The notes: generated by a model from the sequence alone, not told the origin. Counted from the first letter of the stretch, positions 1 to 6,049 are shown. The stretch: DNA of 6,049 bases from Anaerolineae bacterium (GCA_003484265.1 DNDO01000015.1:1-6049); one strand, 5' to 3'. Numbers and translations: made by a program.

Positions 1-321
1 TATCCATCCTGCCAGACCGATTCCTCCCAGGAATACGAAGATTGCTCCAATTAATACCAGGAAAGCCCAGATGCTAAGACCATCCAGTTCTTCGGGTATC
101 CTGTCCAATTCTGCGGTAGCTGCAAACATCAAGATCGATACGATCAGGGAATAAGTGAACATCACTGTCGAAGCCGAAAAGACGATAATCGATGCGGTTA
201 CGAGGCGGTTCTTATTTTCGGTGGAAATGAATTGAATGACTGCGGTCAGTCCAAACCCTGCCAGCAATCCTGCCAGGGTTGCCAGCGCTCCCGCTTCTGC
301 GAGATAATTTTCTACGGACAT
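1..321 (-). CDS. Small multi-pass membrane protein, C-terminus cut by window edge
   Basis: The reading frame is open from an ATG at 321 to the left edge (107 codons, no stop), so the C-terminus lies outside the window. The start is supported by AAGGAG at 327-332 with a 5-nt spacer. The visible part has three hydrophobic stretches, at about residues 11-32, 40-68 and 85-107. A short polar loop (TENKNR) separates the first two, and an acidic loop around residues 71-80 (ELDRIPEELD) precedes the third. There is no catalytic motif and no cleavable signal peptide. I do not recognise the family. It could be a four-helix inner-membrane protein, but its role cannot be given. It is transcribed divergently from the HD-GYP gene, which might mean shared regulation, though nothing else links them. 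Confidence 0.75.
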   Translation of the reverse strand, partial: MSVENYLAEAGALATLAGLLAGFGLTAVIQFISTENKNRLVTASIIVFSASTVMFTYSLIVSILMFAATAELDRIPEELDGLSIWAFLVLIGAIFVFLGGIGLAGWI

Positions 322-357
322 GATGTCTCCTTAAACTGGATTGTTCGAGCAGTGTAA

Positions 358-363
358 ATTATA
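358..363 (-). promoter_or_regulatory. Probable -10 box for the small membrane protein gene
   Basis: A perfect TATAAT on the minus strand lies 36 bp upstream of the ATG at 321, which would give a 5' leader of about 30 nt containing the AAGGAG site. The -35 region is poor: only an A-rich TTAAAA-like stretch lies at roughly the right distance. Sigma-70-type recognition is therefore plausible but not secure. Confidence 0.4.
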
Positions 364-453
364 TTCCCCTTTTCTGTTTGTGTTTTAATACGAAGTGTTG
401 TCTGAAGCAGGGTGTAAAATATTTGGGACGGTTTATCTAGTAGGAGTTGCCAA

Positions 454-1767
454 ATGAATCAATCTGTCGATCTTCAGGGGCTGCAAAGACAATTTCAGGA
501 AGTAAGAGCGCTGATGGTGGGCGTGACCACCACAATAGCCGATATAGGAGGCGCTGAAAGCGGGAACATCATCCGGGATGTGAGCAAGGCGATGCATTCG
601 CTGATTGACCTTGAGCAGTCGGTTATGAGACAGGTACAGAGTGGGGAAAGCCAACTTGGAGCATTGATGGGGGTTGGGCGGGCGATCAATTCATCTCTCG
701 GATTGAAGCAGGTTCTAGAAGAAGTGATGGATTCGTTGATCGAATTGATGCGTGCCGAGCGGGGTTTCCTGATGTTGCGCGAAGCCGATGGTGAATTGAA
801 GGGACGAATAGCCAGGGGAATTGATCATTCAGATCTCGACAAAGAGGCATTTAAAGTCAGCCGCACAATCGTGGATAAAGTGGCTGCGACCGGCGAAGCG
901 ATATTGACGACGAACGCGCAGGAAGACCCGCGTTTCGAAAACCAAATGAGTGTCGCCGCATATCAATTACGTTCGATCCTGTGCGCCCCATTGAAGATCA
1001 AGAACGATTTGATCGGTGTGATCTATGTGGATAACCGCGCGCATGCCGGAATATTTCAGGAAGGTGACCTTGGATTGATCACAGCCTTCTCAGATCAAGC
1101 GGCGGTGGCAATTGATAATGCGAGATTGTTCGAGGATCTAAAAGCCGCCAATCTTAATCTTGAAGATACCAATATTAAATTGGAAGCCGCCAATATCGAA
1201 TTAAAAATCGCGTACGAAGCCACCCTGAAGGGATGGGTGCGAGCTCTGGATATGCGCGATAAAGAAACGGAGGGGCATACCCAACGGGTCACTGTTTTGA
1301 CTGAACGCCTCGCTCGTATGATGGGTGTTATCGGCGACGACCTGCTTCATATCACCCGCGGGGCATTGCTCCATGATATTGGAAAAATGGCGATCCCTGA
1401 TTCTATTTTGCTCAAGCCTGGCGGCTTGACAGACGAGGAACGTGAGTTAATTATGAAACATCCCGTTTATGCGTATGAAATGTTAAGTCCCATCGAATTT
1501 TTACGCCCCGCAATAGACATCCCCCATTATCATCACGAAAAATGGGATGGGACGGGCTATCCATCCGGTTTGAAAGGCGAAGATATTCCATTTGCGGCGC
1601 GGATATTTCCCGTAATCGATGTCTGGGATGCGTTGACCTCGAACCGCCCTTATCGAAAAGGGTTGCCGCCTGACGAAGTGCGCGAACGCATCAAAGCGGA
1701 TTCGGGCAGGCATTTTGATCCGAAAGTCGTGGATGCATTTTTGGCGATGGAGGATTTGTCAGTTTAG
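454..1767 (+). CDS. GAF domain plus HD-GYP domain protein, probable c-di-GMP phosphodiesterase
   Basis: This is a 437-aa soluble protein. The start is an ATG with TAGGAG at 441-446 and a 7-nt spacer. Residues 1-70 are helical with no recognised domain. Residues about 80-225 form a GAF sensor domain (ending AVAIDNARLF). Residues 226-255 are an amphipathic coiled-coil linker with a small internal repeat (KAANLNLED / LEAANIELK). Residues about 256-437 are an HD-GYP domain. The expected metal and catalytic positions are visible: H275 in EGHTQRV, the HD dyad H307-D308 in LLHDIGK, H336, H360-H361, the GTGYP signature at 366-370, and IDVWDALTSNRPYR at 388-401. HD-GYP proteins hydrolyse cyclic di-GMP to pGpG or GMP. 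With every key residue present, activity is expected and is probably controlled by a ligand or redox signal bound in the GAF domain (inference). There is no receiver, GGDEF or transmembrane region. The gene is probably monocistronic, since its 3' neighbour is convergent. Confidence 0.93.
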   Translation: MNQSVDLQGLQRQFQEVRALMVGVTTTIADIGGAESGNIIRDVSKAMHSLIDLEQSVMRQVQSGESQLGALMGVGRAINSSLGLKQVLEEVMDSLIELMRAERGFLMLREADGELKGRIARGIDHSDLDKEAFKVSRTIVDKVAATGEAILTTNAQEDPRFENQMSVAAYQLRSILCAPLKIKNDLIGVIYVDNRAHAGIFQEGDLGLITAFSDQAAVAIDNARLFEDLKAANLNLEDTNIKLEAANIELKIAYEATLKGWVRALDMRDKETEGHTQRVTVLTERLARMMGVIGDDLLHITRGALLHDIGKMAIPDSILLKPGGLTDEERELIMKHPVYAYEMLSPIEFLRPAIDIPHYHHEKWDGTGYPSGLKGEDIPFAARIFPVIDVWDALTSNRPYRKGLPPDEVRERIKADSGRHFDPKVVDAFLAMEDLSV

Positions 1768-1812
1768 TTTTCCGCGCTGAATGGAGTGATAGCGAAGTCG
1801 TAGCGTACACCC

Positions 1813-3030
1813 CTACAGATCATTTTCTTCCGGGGGCTTAACGGCGCGGAACTCACGAAACAATAGCAGATCGTAGATAATCTTCAAGCCGCCGCTCAAG
1901 ATGAAAGGCGCGCTTAATAATGCGGGGATACTAAAGAATAGCCCAGTCAACGATGGTGAAACAGCCGCCCCGACGGAACGGGCGATAGCAGTCACGCCGG
2001 CAGCGGCGGAACGTTCGTCAGGGTCTACGACTGCCATCGTGTACGATTGACGCGTGGGCACGTCCATCTGGGAGATGCTGAATCGAATCATCAGCAATCC
2101 GATTGCCAAAGGTAATGTCGGCATGAAAGGCAGGACGATCAGTAGGAAATTCGATGGAATATGCGTAAAGACCATTGTATTGATCAGCCCAATTTTTTTT
2201 GCGATGCGAACGGCAAGCAATGCAGAAACGCCTGCCAGAATATTGGCGCCGAAAAAGATACTGCCGAGCGTGCCCGCATCAACACCGAAGCGGGCGTGGA
2301 ACCAATAGGCGAACATGCTTTGCACGATCAAGCCGCCCGCGAATGCGTCTAGTGCGAACAGCGAACTGAGTTTGAAGACCACATTGCGCGAGCGGTGCAA
2401 ACCAAGCACGCGTTTTCCTGTGTCATGATTGTTTGATACTTCGATCGATTTCGATAGGTTGAGAAACAATACCAGCAGAACTAACCCGCCAACGGCATAC
2501 CCGATCAACACCGTCCGATAAGCTTCGAAGGGGTGTCGCCCGATGTTCAGTAGCCATTGCGCCAGCCAGCCTCCTGCCAATGCGCCGACTGCTGATGCAA
2601 ACGAGCCCGCAAGGTTGTACCATGCAAAATAATTTGTTCTCATCCCATCAGGCACTAGTTGTGACAGACTTGATTGCTCAACCGAAAGGAATGGACCGAT
2701 ATCCTTATCCGCTGGACTGATGACACCGAGCGTTGCGAAAACGATCAACAGGATATAGTTCCGCGTCAGGACGAAGCCCAAGCCTGCCGCTGCCATTAAG
2801 ATAGCGCCAACGATTAAAACTTTTTTCCTCCCGACCCTGTCTGCGGACGTGGTCAGCAACAACGAAATACCTGCGTCACCAATAAGCGTGAATGTGAACA
2901 GCAAGCCGATCTGTGACTCAGTGAGTCCTGTTTCGACGAGGTATAACGCCAATATGACGGAAAGGAATCCGTAGCAGAAAAGGCGGACGATGCGGGTGGT
3001 AAAGAGGAGGTGGATGTCCATTGTAGTCAT
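1813..3030 (-). CDS. MFS transporter, 12-helix efflux-type
   Basis: This is a 405-aa major facilitator superfamily protein, counted from the ATG at 3030, with about 12 hydrophobic segments in two halves joined by a polar loop around residues 193-218. The MFS motif A appears after the second helix (ADRVGRKKVL, 63-72). The second half holds a conserved-looking DVPTRQSY segment (323-330) and an ERSAAAGV segment (339-346). Substrate cannot be read from the sequence. It lies about 80 bp downstream of chrA on the same strand, so export of a toxic ion or metabolite is a reasonable guess, but only a guess. The start is uncertain: the frame opens at a GTG at 3066, and ATG codons occur at 3030 and 3021, none with a clear Shine-Dalgarno. 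I prefer 3030 because the protein then begins just before the first helix and because a 13-codon frame ends there with an overlapping stop. It converges with the HD-GYP gene with no obvious terminator between them. Confidence 0.85.
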   Translation of the reverse strand: MTTMDIHLLFTTRIVRLFCYGFLSVILALYLVETGLTESQIGLLFTFTLIGDAGISLLLTTSADRVGRKKVLIVGAILMAAAGLGFVLTRNYILLIVFATLGVISPADKDIGPFLSVEQSSLSQLVPDGMRTNYFAWYNLAGSFASAVGALAGGWLAQWLLNIGRHPFEAYRTVLIGYAVGGLVLLVLFLNLSKSIEVSNNHDTGKRVLGLHRSRNVVFKLSSLFALDAFAGGLIVQSMFAYWFHARFGVDAGTLGSIFFGANILAGVSALLAVRIAKKIGLINTMVFTHIPSNFLLIVLPFMPTLPLAIGLLMIRFSISQMDVPTRQSYTMAVVDPDERSAAAGVTAIARSVGAAVSPSLTGLFFSIPALLSAPFILSGGLKIIYDLLLFREFRAVKPPEENDL

Positions 3031-3111
3031 TCGCCGATGCGAGGAAGGCGAAGCCTGACGGAGCACATTTTGTTAGAGTATTGGATGGATTGACATTACC
3101 GGGGATTGCAA

Positions 3112-4305
3112 CTACAAAAACAACAACCCATACAACCCAGCCGCAAGGACGACGACGGCGACTGTCCATTTGGTGTTGGAGCGGAAGAGGATGAGTAAAC
3201 CAACGCTGAAAATGATCCAGGCGTGGAGTCCAATTATCGTGGCGCTGAGGATGTCAAGCGCGGCAGCGGAGATGAGACCGACAACGCCCGCCGTTACACC
3301 ATCGAGAAAGGCGTGCGCGGACTTGTTGTCTACCAGTTTTTCGAGCATGTCATGACCGAACATGGTGAAGGAAAAGGCAGGGGCGAAGATGCCGATGGTC
3401 ATGATTACTGCTCCCAATGGACCGCCTCCAACGTAGCCGACAAAAGTTGAGAAGATAACGAGAGGGGCGGGTAATAGTCCCGATAGTGCAAGCCCATCGA
3501 GGAACTGCGCATTGGTCATCCAGCCGCCGACTTCGACAGCGTCGTGTTGCAGAAAAGGGATGACGGTGTAGGCGCCGCCAAAGGTGAGGAGTCCGCTGCG
3601 GAGGGCAGACCAGAATAAGGTTATGGAAGAAACCTCGCTATTCGATGCAGAGTCAATGATCGTTGAGCCGTCAACTGTCTGGGTGGTGTTGAATCCGACA
3701 AAGGCGAGATATCCCAAAAAGATAATTATGAGGGTGATTGCAATATTTTTTTTGTTTGCGAATGCGAAGACTAGACCTGAGACGACGAGAGTGATCAGAA
3801 AGTTGACGTCGAGCAGCTGAGCGATACCCGCAATGATGGCGATCGTCCAAAGCCAGCGGTTATCGAGGAGCGCGTGGCCGCCAATGCGATGCACCGCGCG
3901 GACGATGAGCGCGGCGACGGCGGGCTGCATGCCGATGAAGATGGATTGGAAGAGGGGCGAGCTGATGCCGTAGGATACGTAGAACCATGAGAGCCCGAAC
4001 ATGAGCGTAAAACCGGGCAGCATGAAACCGAGACCGCCGAGGAATGCACCTATGCGTCCGCGCGCGATCATGCCGAAGTAGACACAGAGCTCGTGCGCTT
4101 CGGGACCCGGGAGGGCTTGATACACGGCAAGGACGCGGTTGAAGCGTGCGGGCGTGATCCACTTTTCCTCTTCGACGAGTTCCTGGCGGATCATGGCGAT
4201 CTGCGCGAAGGGTCCGCCCCAGGCGAGGAAGCCGAAGCGTAGAAATCGCAGGAAGAGGCCGAGGAGGGATTGATGGGGGATGGTGATGTCGGAGGTGGAG
4301 TTCAT
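3112..4305 (-). CDS. chrA: ChrA-type chromate transporter, two-domain (long-chain CHR family)
   Basis: This is a 397-aa inner-membrane protein of the chromate ion transporter family, which exports chromate (a sulfate analogue) from the cytoplasm. It has the usual duplicated architecture. The N-terminal copy carries FGFLAWGGPFAQI (24-36), ALPGPEAHEL (64-73) and FMLPGF (94-99). The C-terminal copy carries SGLLTFGGAYTVIP (237-250) and GLLPAPLVIFSTFVGY (276-291). A polar insert at about 206-226 separates the halves. The length matches complete family members. The frame is open further upstream to 4485, but that part overlaps the upstream phosphatase gene, is not membrane-like and is not family-like. 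I therefore take the ATG at 4305, 13 bp after that gene's stop, although its ribosome binding site is weak and coupling to upstream translation is likely. The true substrate could be another oxyanion. The adjacency to an arsenate reductase-like gene supports oxyanion resistance as the theme. Confidence 0.88.
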   Translation of the reverse strand: MNSTSDITIPHQSLLGLFLRFLRFGFLAWGGPFAQIAMIRQELVEEEKWITPARFNRVLAVYQALPGPEAHELCVYFGMIARGRIGAFLGGLGFMLPGFTLMFGLSWFYVSYGISSPLFQSIFIGMQPAVAALIVRAVHRIGGHALLDNRWLWTIAIIAGIAQLLDVNFLITLVVSGLVFAFANKKNIAITLIIIFLGYLAFVGFNTTQTVDGSTIIDSASNSEVSSITLFWSALRSGLLTFGGAYTVIPFLQHDAVEVGGWMTNAQFLDGLALSGLLPAPLVIFSTFVGYVGGGPLGAVIMTIGIFAPAFSFTMFGHDMLEKLVDNKSAHAFLDGVTAGVVGLISAAALDILSATIIGLHAWIIFSVGLLILFRSNTKWTVAVVVLAAGLYGLLFL

Positions 4306-4318
4306 TGAATTCCAGAAT

Positions 4319-4702
4319 CTAGAGACTTGAGACCAGGTGGTTGATGTGCTTGACGATTGCATCGCGCGCCGCTTCATATCCGTCGCTGACGGCTGGAACG
4401 TCAGCCCATGATTCGGTCGTAACTTTGTTTTTGAATTCTTCAGGAATCTCGCAAAAGGAGACGATGTGTATCGCGGACTCAACATCAGCCAGTAATATTT
4501 TTTGGGGAACAGATTCGAGAGGTGTCAATCCGTCTTCGCGCAAACCTTCGACTGCTTTTGGACCTAACTCAGCATCGGGATGTGTGCCGCGTGCGATTGA
4601 GCGGATGCTCAGTCCGTTTTGGGAAGCGAGTTTGTTGAACCAGGCAGATGCGACGATGCTTTTTGCCGCGCCATGTTCACAGACGAAGAGGATGTTTTTC
4701 AT
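4319..4702 (-). CDS. Low-molecular-weight phosphatase / arsenate reductase-like protein
   Basis: This is a 127-aa cytoplasmic protein of the LMW protein tyrosine phosphatase fold, which includes thioredoxin-coupled arsenate reductases. The first strand leads straight into the P-loop, ILFVCEHGAAKS (4-15), with nucleophile Cys8. The position normally held by the phosphate-binding arginine of CX5R is Lys14. A C-terminal SWADVPAVSDGYEAARD segment (98-114) corresponds in place to the DP-type general-acid loop, with Asp101 as candidate acid. The only other cysteine is Cys84 (IVSFCEIP), roughly where arsenate reductases place a resolving cysteine; the usual third cysteine is absent. The start is an ATG with AAAGGAA at 4711-4717 and an 8-nt spacer. 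That ATG overlaps the stop of the preceding membrane-protein gene as ATGA, so translation is probably coupled. The frame extends upstream to 4852, but that extension is not family-like. Fold assignment is secure; arsenate reduction as opposed to phosphatase activity is not. Confidence 0.82.
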   Translation of the reverse strand: MKNILFVCEHGAAKSIVASAWFNKLASQNGLSIRSIARGTHPDAELGPKAVEGLREDGLTPLESVPQKILLADVESAIHIVSFCEIPEEFKNKVTTESWADVPAVSDGYEAARDAIVKHINHLVSSL

Positions 4703-5538
4703 GAGAATAATTCCTTTATGGTTGGATGATGCAGGAAAATGGAGGTTGCAAACATTATAAGACCGAATGTCAATAAAAACGGCGGATCGAGAATGATGCC
4801 TGAAATTAAACCCGCAATCAGGATGTACGCGTGTGTAAGAAATGGAACCCAAAAGACCAATGATGGGACGGGTTTGAGATAAAACTTCGGTTTATAAGCG
4901 ATCACAAAAACGAGCGCAACGATCAATACCGTGGTAACGGTCAACATCGTATACGTCCATGGGATTACAAATGTAATCAATGCGTTTGTGGCGAGCACGC
5001 CTGCAAGACCGATCACCAATGCGATGATGGGTGAAACCCATGAGCTGACCCAATCCGTTCGCCGTGCAAGGAAGCGATATCCGAGCGAAAAGAAAAAGAT
5101 CACCCAGAACCATGCCCAGAAATTTGCGTATGGCACACCGAAATATTGAAACTCCAGCCCGTTGCCCCAATCCCAAAACCCAAAACGGATCGCGACTGCA
5201 TCAAGCGCAAGGTCGATGTTCAGGGCGAGCAGTCCATCGAGAACAGGTCTTGCAAAATAAGGGAGACTGCTCCCATCGGAGAATTCCATTACGCTGTAAA
5301 GGATGCATCCCCATGCGACCCCGATGCACAATGGAACATCGAGCACCATGATGACAAATCGCCCGTATTCATAGGCGTTGAGTTGACGAATGGTGGCGAG
5401 TTCGAGCAAAACGCCGAAGAAGATGCCAGCCAGCAAACGGAGCAAGTTTCCCGCGCCGTGCTTCCGTGCGTGGATGAGGCACAGCGTGAATTGAATATAG
5501 ATGATGAGCTCGAAGAGGATGAAGTAGGTGTTTGGCAT
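4699..5538 (-). CDS. Integral membrane protein, CruF/DUF422 carotenoid-biosynthesis family-like
   Basis: This is a 279-aa protein with about nine hydrophobic segments (roughly 4-24, 33-51, 61-82, 99-113, 138-157, 169-190, 196-215, 226-248 and 253-270). Several landmarks resemble the carotenoid-biosynthesis protein family that includes the CruF 1',2'-hydratase. These are GIFFGVLLELATI early on, then NIDLALDAVAIRFGFWDWG (107-125), then YFGVPYANFWAWF (132-144). The family normally has Asp-Pro in the second element, whereas here it is Asp-Ala (D113-A114). By analogy the protein would add water to a polyene end group, but no other carotenoid gene is in view, so the substrate may differ. The ATG at 5538 has no visible Shine-Dalgarno and lies 13 bp after the stop of a short phosphatase-like remnant, so translation may depend on reinitiation. 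Its stop overlaps the start of the next gene (ATGA). The membrane-protein call is firm; the family call is from remembered motifs and needs a profile search. Confidence 0.68.
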   Translation of the reverse strand: MPNTYFILFELIIYIQFTLCLIHARKHGAGNLLRLLAGIFFGVLLELATIRQLNAYEYGRFVIMVLDVPLCIGVAWGCILYSVMEFSDGSSLPYFARPVLDGLLALNIDLALDAVAIRFGFWDWGNGLEFQYFGVPYANFWAWFWVIFFFSLGYRFLARRTDWVSSWVSPIIALVIGLAGVLATNALITFVIPWTYTMLTVTTVLIVALVFVIAYKPKFYLKPVPSLVFWVPFLTHAYILIAGLISGIILDPPFLLTFGLIMFATSIFLHHPTIKELFS

Positions 5539-5551
5539 TTTGTATTAGTGC

Positions 5552-5626
5552 TTAAGAAAAGGCGACGATGCTTCTCGCCGCTCCGTGGTCACAGATTAAG
5601 ATGATATGTTTGGTATTCTCTTCCAT
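5552..5626 (-). pseudogene. Remnant of a second phosphatase/ArsC-like gene (N-terminal P-loop only)
   Basis: A 24-codon frame runs from the ATG at 5626 to a TAA at 5552. Its translation ends HIILICDHGAARSIVAFS. This is the first strand plus P-loop of the same family as the gene at 4319-4702: its CDHGAARSIVA aligns with CEHGAAKSIVA there. It keeps the canonical CX5R arginine that the intact copy lacks. Nothing resembling the remaining 100 or so residues follows in any frame before the next gene begins 13 bp later. It therefore looks like a duplicate truncated by deletion. The frame is open upstream to a GTG at 5692 (46 codons), but that extension is not family-like. There is only a weak purine-rich stretch (AAAGAGAAAG) as a possible ribosome binding site. 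A functional micro-peptide or an upstream coupling frame for the next gene is an alternative. Confidence 0.55.
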
Positions 5627-5666
5627 GAGTTTGATTACTTTCTCTTTGAGACGACTTTTGCATTTG

Positions 5667-5783
5667 TTATTCAATACCAGCAGTTGCAGCACATATCTGT
5701 TTTATAAGCAAACTGCCTGATGGAAAACCATAAGGCATACTAACCCCTGCGTCGGGACCAAACACCGTTGGTTTAGTAATCAA
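5667..5783 (-). CDS. Possible 38-codon small protein of unknown function
   Basis: A frame starting with TTG at 5783 and ending with TAA at 5667 encodes 38 residues, including the segments FGPDAGVSMPYGFPSGS (8-24) and LLIKQICAATAGIE (25-38). The support is the excellent Shine-Dalgarno just upstream, stronger than that of any other gene in the window. No family is recognised, and there is no signal peptide or clear membrane helix. It follows the helicase gene after 20 bp. Its end overlaps, in another frame, the extended form of the phosphatase-like remnant. It may therefore be the 5' part of a gene broken by a frameshift near 5667, or a stand-alone small protein. A later in-frame ATG (5738) exists but lacks the Shine-Dalgarno. 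Confidence 0.35.
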   Translation of the reverse strand: MITKPTVFGPDAGVSMPYGFPSGSLLIKQICAATAGIE

Positions 5784-5788
5784 AATTT

Positions 5789-5795
5789 CCTCCTT
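5789..5795 (-). promoter_or_regulatory. Strong Shine-Dalgarno (AAGGAGG)
   Basis: AAGGAGG on the minus strand sits between the helicase stop codon and a TTG codon at 5783, with a 5-nt spacer (AAATT). Such a near-perfect anti-16S match is a good sign that something is, or once was, translated from here. Confidence 0.6.
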
Positions 5796-5803
5796 CTAAC
5801 TAA

Positions 5804-6049
5804 TTACATCCCCAGCCACTTCCCAGCTTCGCGCGCGAGATTCGCCGCGGGTCCTTGACGGGCAGTGCAAGGCGGAAGCGATTCCAAAAACAATCGTCCA
5901 TATTGCTTGGTCAACACCCGCTTATCGAGAATCCCGACCACGCCTCTGTCCGATGCGGTGCGGATGAGGCGGCCAAATCCCTGGCGGAATTTCAATATCG
6001 CTTCGGGTAAATAGTATTGATTGAACGAGTCTTCGTAAATTTCGGAACG
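5804..6049 (-). CDS. DinG/XPD-family ATP-dependent helicase, C-terminal fragment (cut by window edge)
   Basis: The frame is open from the right edge to a TAA at 5804 (81 residues visible). It contains the hallmark end of the DinG branch of superfamily 2 helicases: LPEAILKFRQGFGRLIRT, which is helicase motif VI with the QGFGRLIR arginine fingers. This is followed by SDRGVVGILDKRVLTKQYG and FLESLP close to the C-terminus. Such proteins unwind DNA 5' to 3' using ATP and act on R-loops and repair intermediates; many have an N-terminal exonuclease domain, which cannot be assessed here. The protein ends about 30 residues after the FLESLP element, in keeping with a natural C-terminus. It may be transcribed together with the downstream operon, since no terminator is seen after it. 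Confidence 0.88.
   Translation of the reverse strand, partial: RSEIYEDSFNQYYLPEAILKFRQGFGRLIRTASDRGVVGILDKRVLTKQYGRLFLESLPPCTARQGPAANLAREAGKWLGM

Noticed and set aside
413..420. TGTAAAAT on the plus strand as a -10 box for the HD-GYP gene
   Set aside because: The nearest -35-like TTGTCT (398-403) is only 11 bp away, so the pair does not make a standard promoter.
1768..1812. Terminator between the convergent HD-GYP and MFS genes
   Set aside because: Only a 4-bp GTAG/CTAC pairing with a long loop is seen, and no stem followed by a T-run on either strand.
4306..4485. 60-residue N-terminal extension of ChrA
   Set aside because: It overlaps the 3' half of the phosphatase gene in another frame, is polar and low in complexity, and is not part of the CHR family; the ATG at 4305 fits family length.
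4341..4760. 139-codon open frame on the plus strand
   Set aside because: It lies opposite the phosphatase gene, which has a clear P-loop, a ribosome binding site and a coupled start. The antisense translation has no recognisable motif.
4703..4852. 50-residue N-terminal extension of the phosphatase-like protein
   Set aside because: LMW phosphatases start a few residues before the P-loop. The ATG at 4702 has a ribosome binding site, and the extension overlaps the end of the membrane-protein gene.
5146..5604. 152-codon open frame on the plus strand
   Set aside because: It is antisense to the CruF-like membrane protein gene. The highly charged translation is what the complement of a hydrophobic coding sequence gives, and it has no family features.
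5701..5706. TATAAA on the minus strand as a -10 box for the ArsC-like/chrA operon
   Set aside because: No acceptable -35 hexamer lies 16-18 bp upstream, and the motif falls inside the 38-codon frame; too weak to call.

Overview
The window comes from a bacterial chromosome of intermediate GC content. The GAF/HD-GYP protein, the DinG-type helicase and the chromate-transporter operon would fit an environmental lineage such as Chloroflexota (Anaerolineae). That placement rests on the general feel of the proteins and not on a marker gene. No tRNA, rRNA, CRISPR array or insertion sequence is visible.

Left part (1-1767): a small membrane protein on the minus strand runs off the left edge. It is divergent from a 437-aa GAF plus HD-GYP protein, a likely c-di-GMP phosphodiesterase, on the plus strand. 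The 132-bp gap between them holds a good -10 box for the small membrane gene and a ribosome binding site for each gene.

Middle and right part (1813-5626): all genes are on the minus strand and look like one transcription unit. In order of transcription they are: a remnant of a low-molecular-weight phosphatase/arsenate reductase-like gene; a nine-segment membrane protein resembling the carotenoid-biosynthesis (CruF/DUF422) family; an intact 127-aa phosphatase/ArsC-like protein whose start overlaps the previous stop (ATGA); a full-length two-domain ChrA-type chromate transporter 13 bp further on; and an MFS transporter after about 80 bp. The HD-GYP gene and the MFS gene converge with only 45 bp between them.

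Right edge (5804-6049): the C-terminus of a DinG/XPD-type helicase, also on the minus strand. The 177 bp between it and the phosphatase remnant carry a very good Shine-Dalgarno followed by a 38-codon reading frame of unknown nature.

Working model (inference): the arsC-like, chrA and MFS genes form an oxyanion or metal detoxification cluster. The carotenoid-hydratase-like membrane protein is an unexpected, translationally coupled partner. The two phosphatase-type P-loops in one operon suggest a duplication followed by decay of the upstream copy. The decayed copy keeps the catalytic arginine, whereas the intact copy has lysine there.
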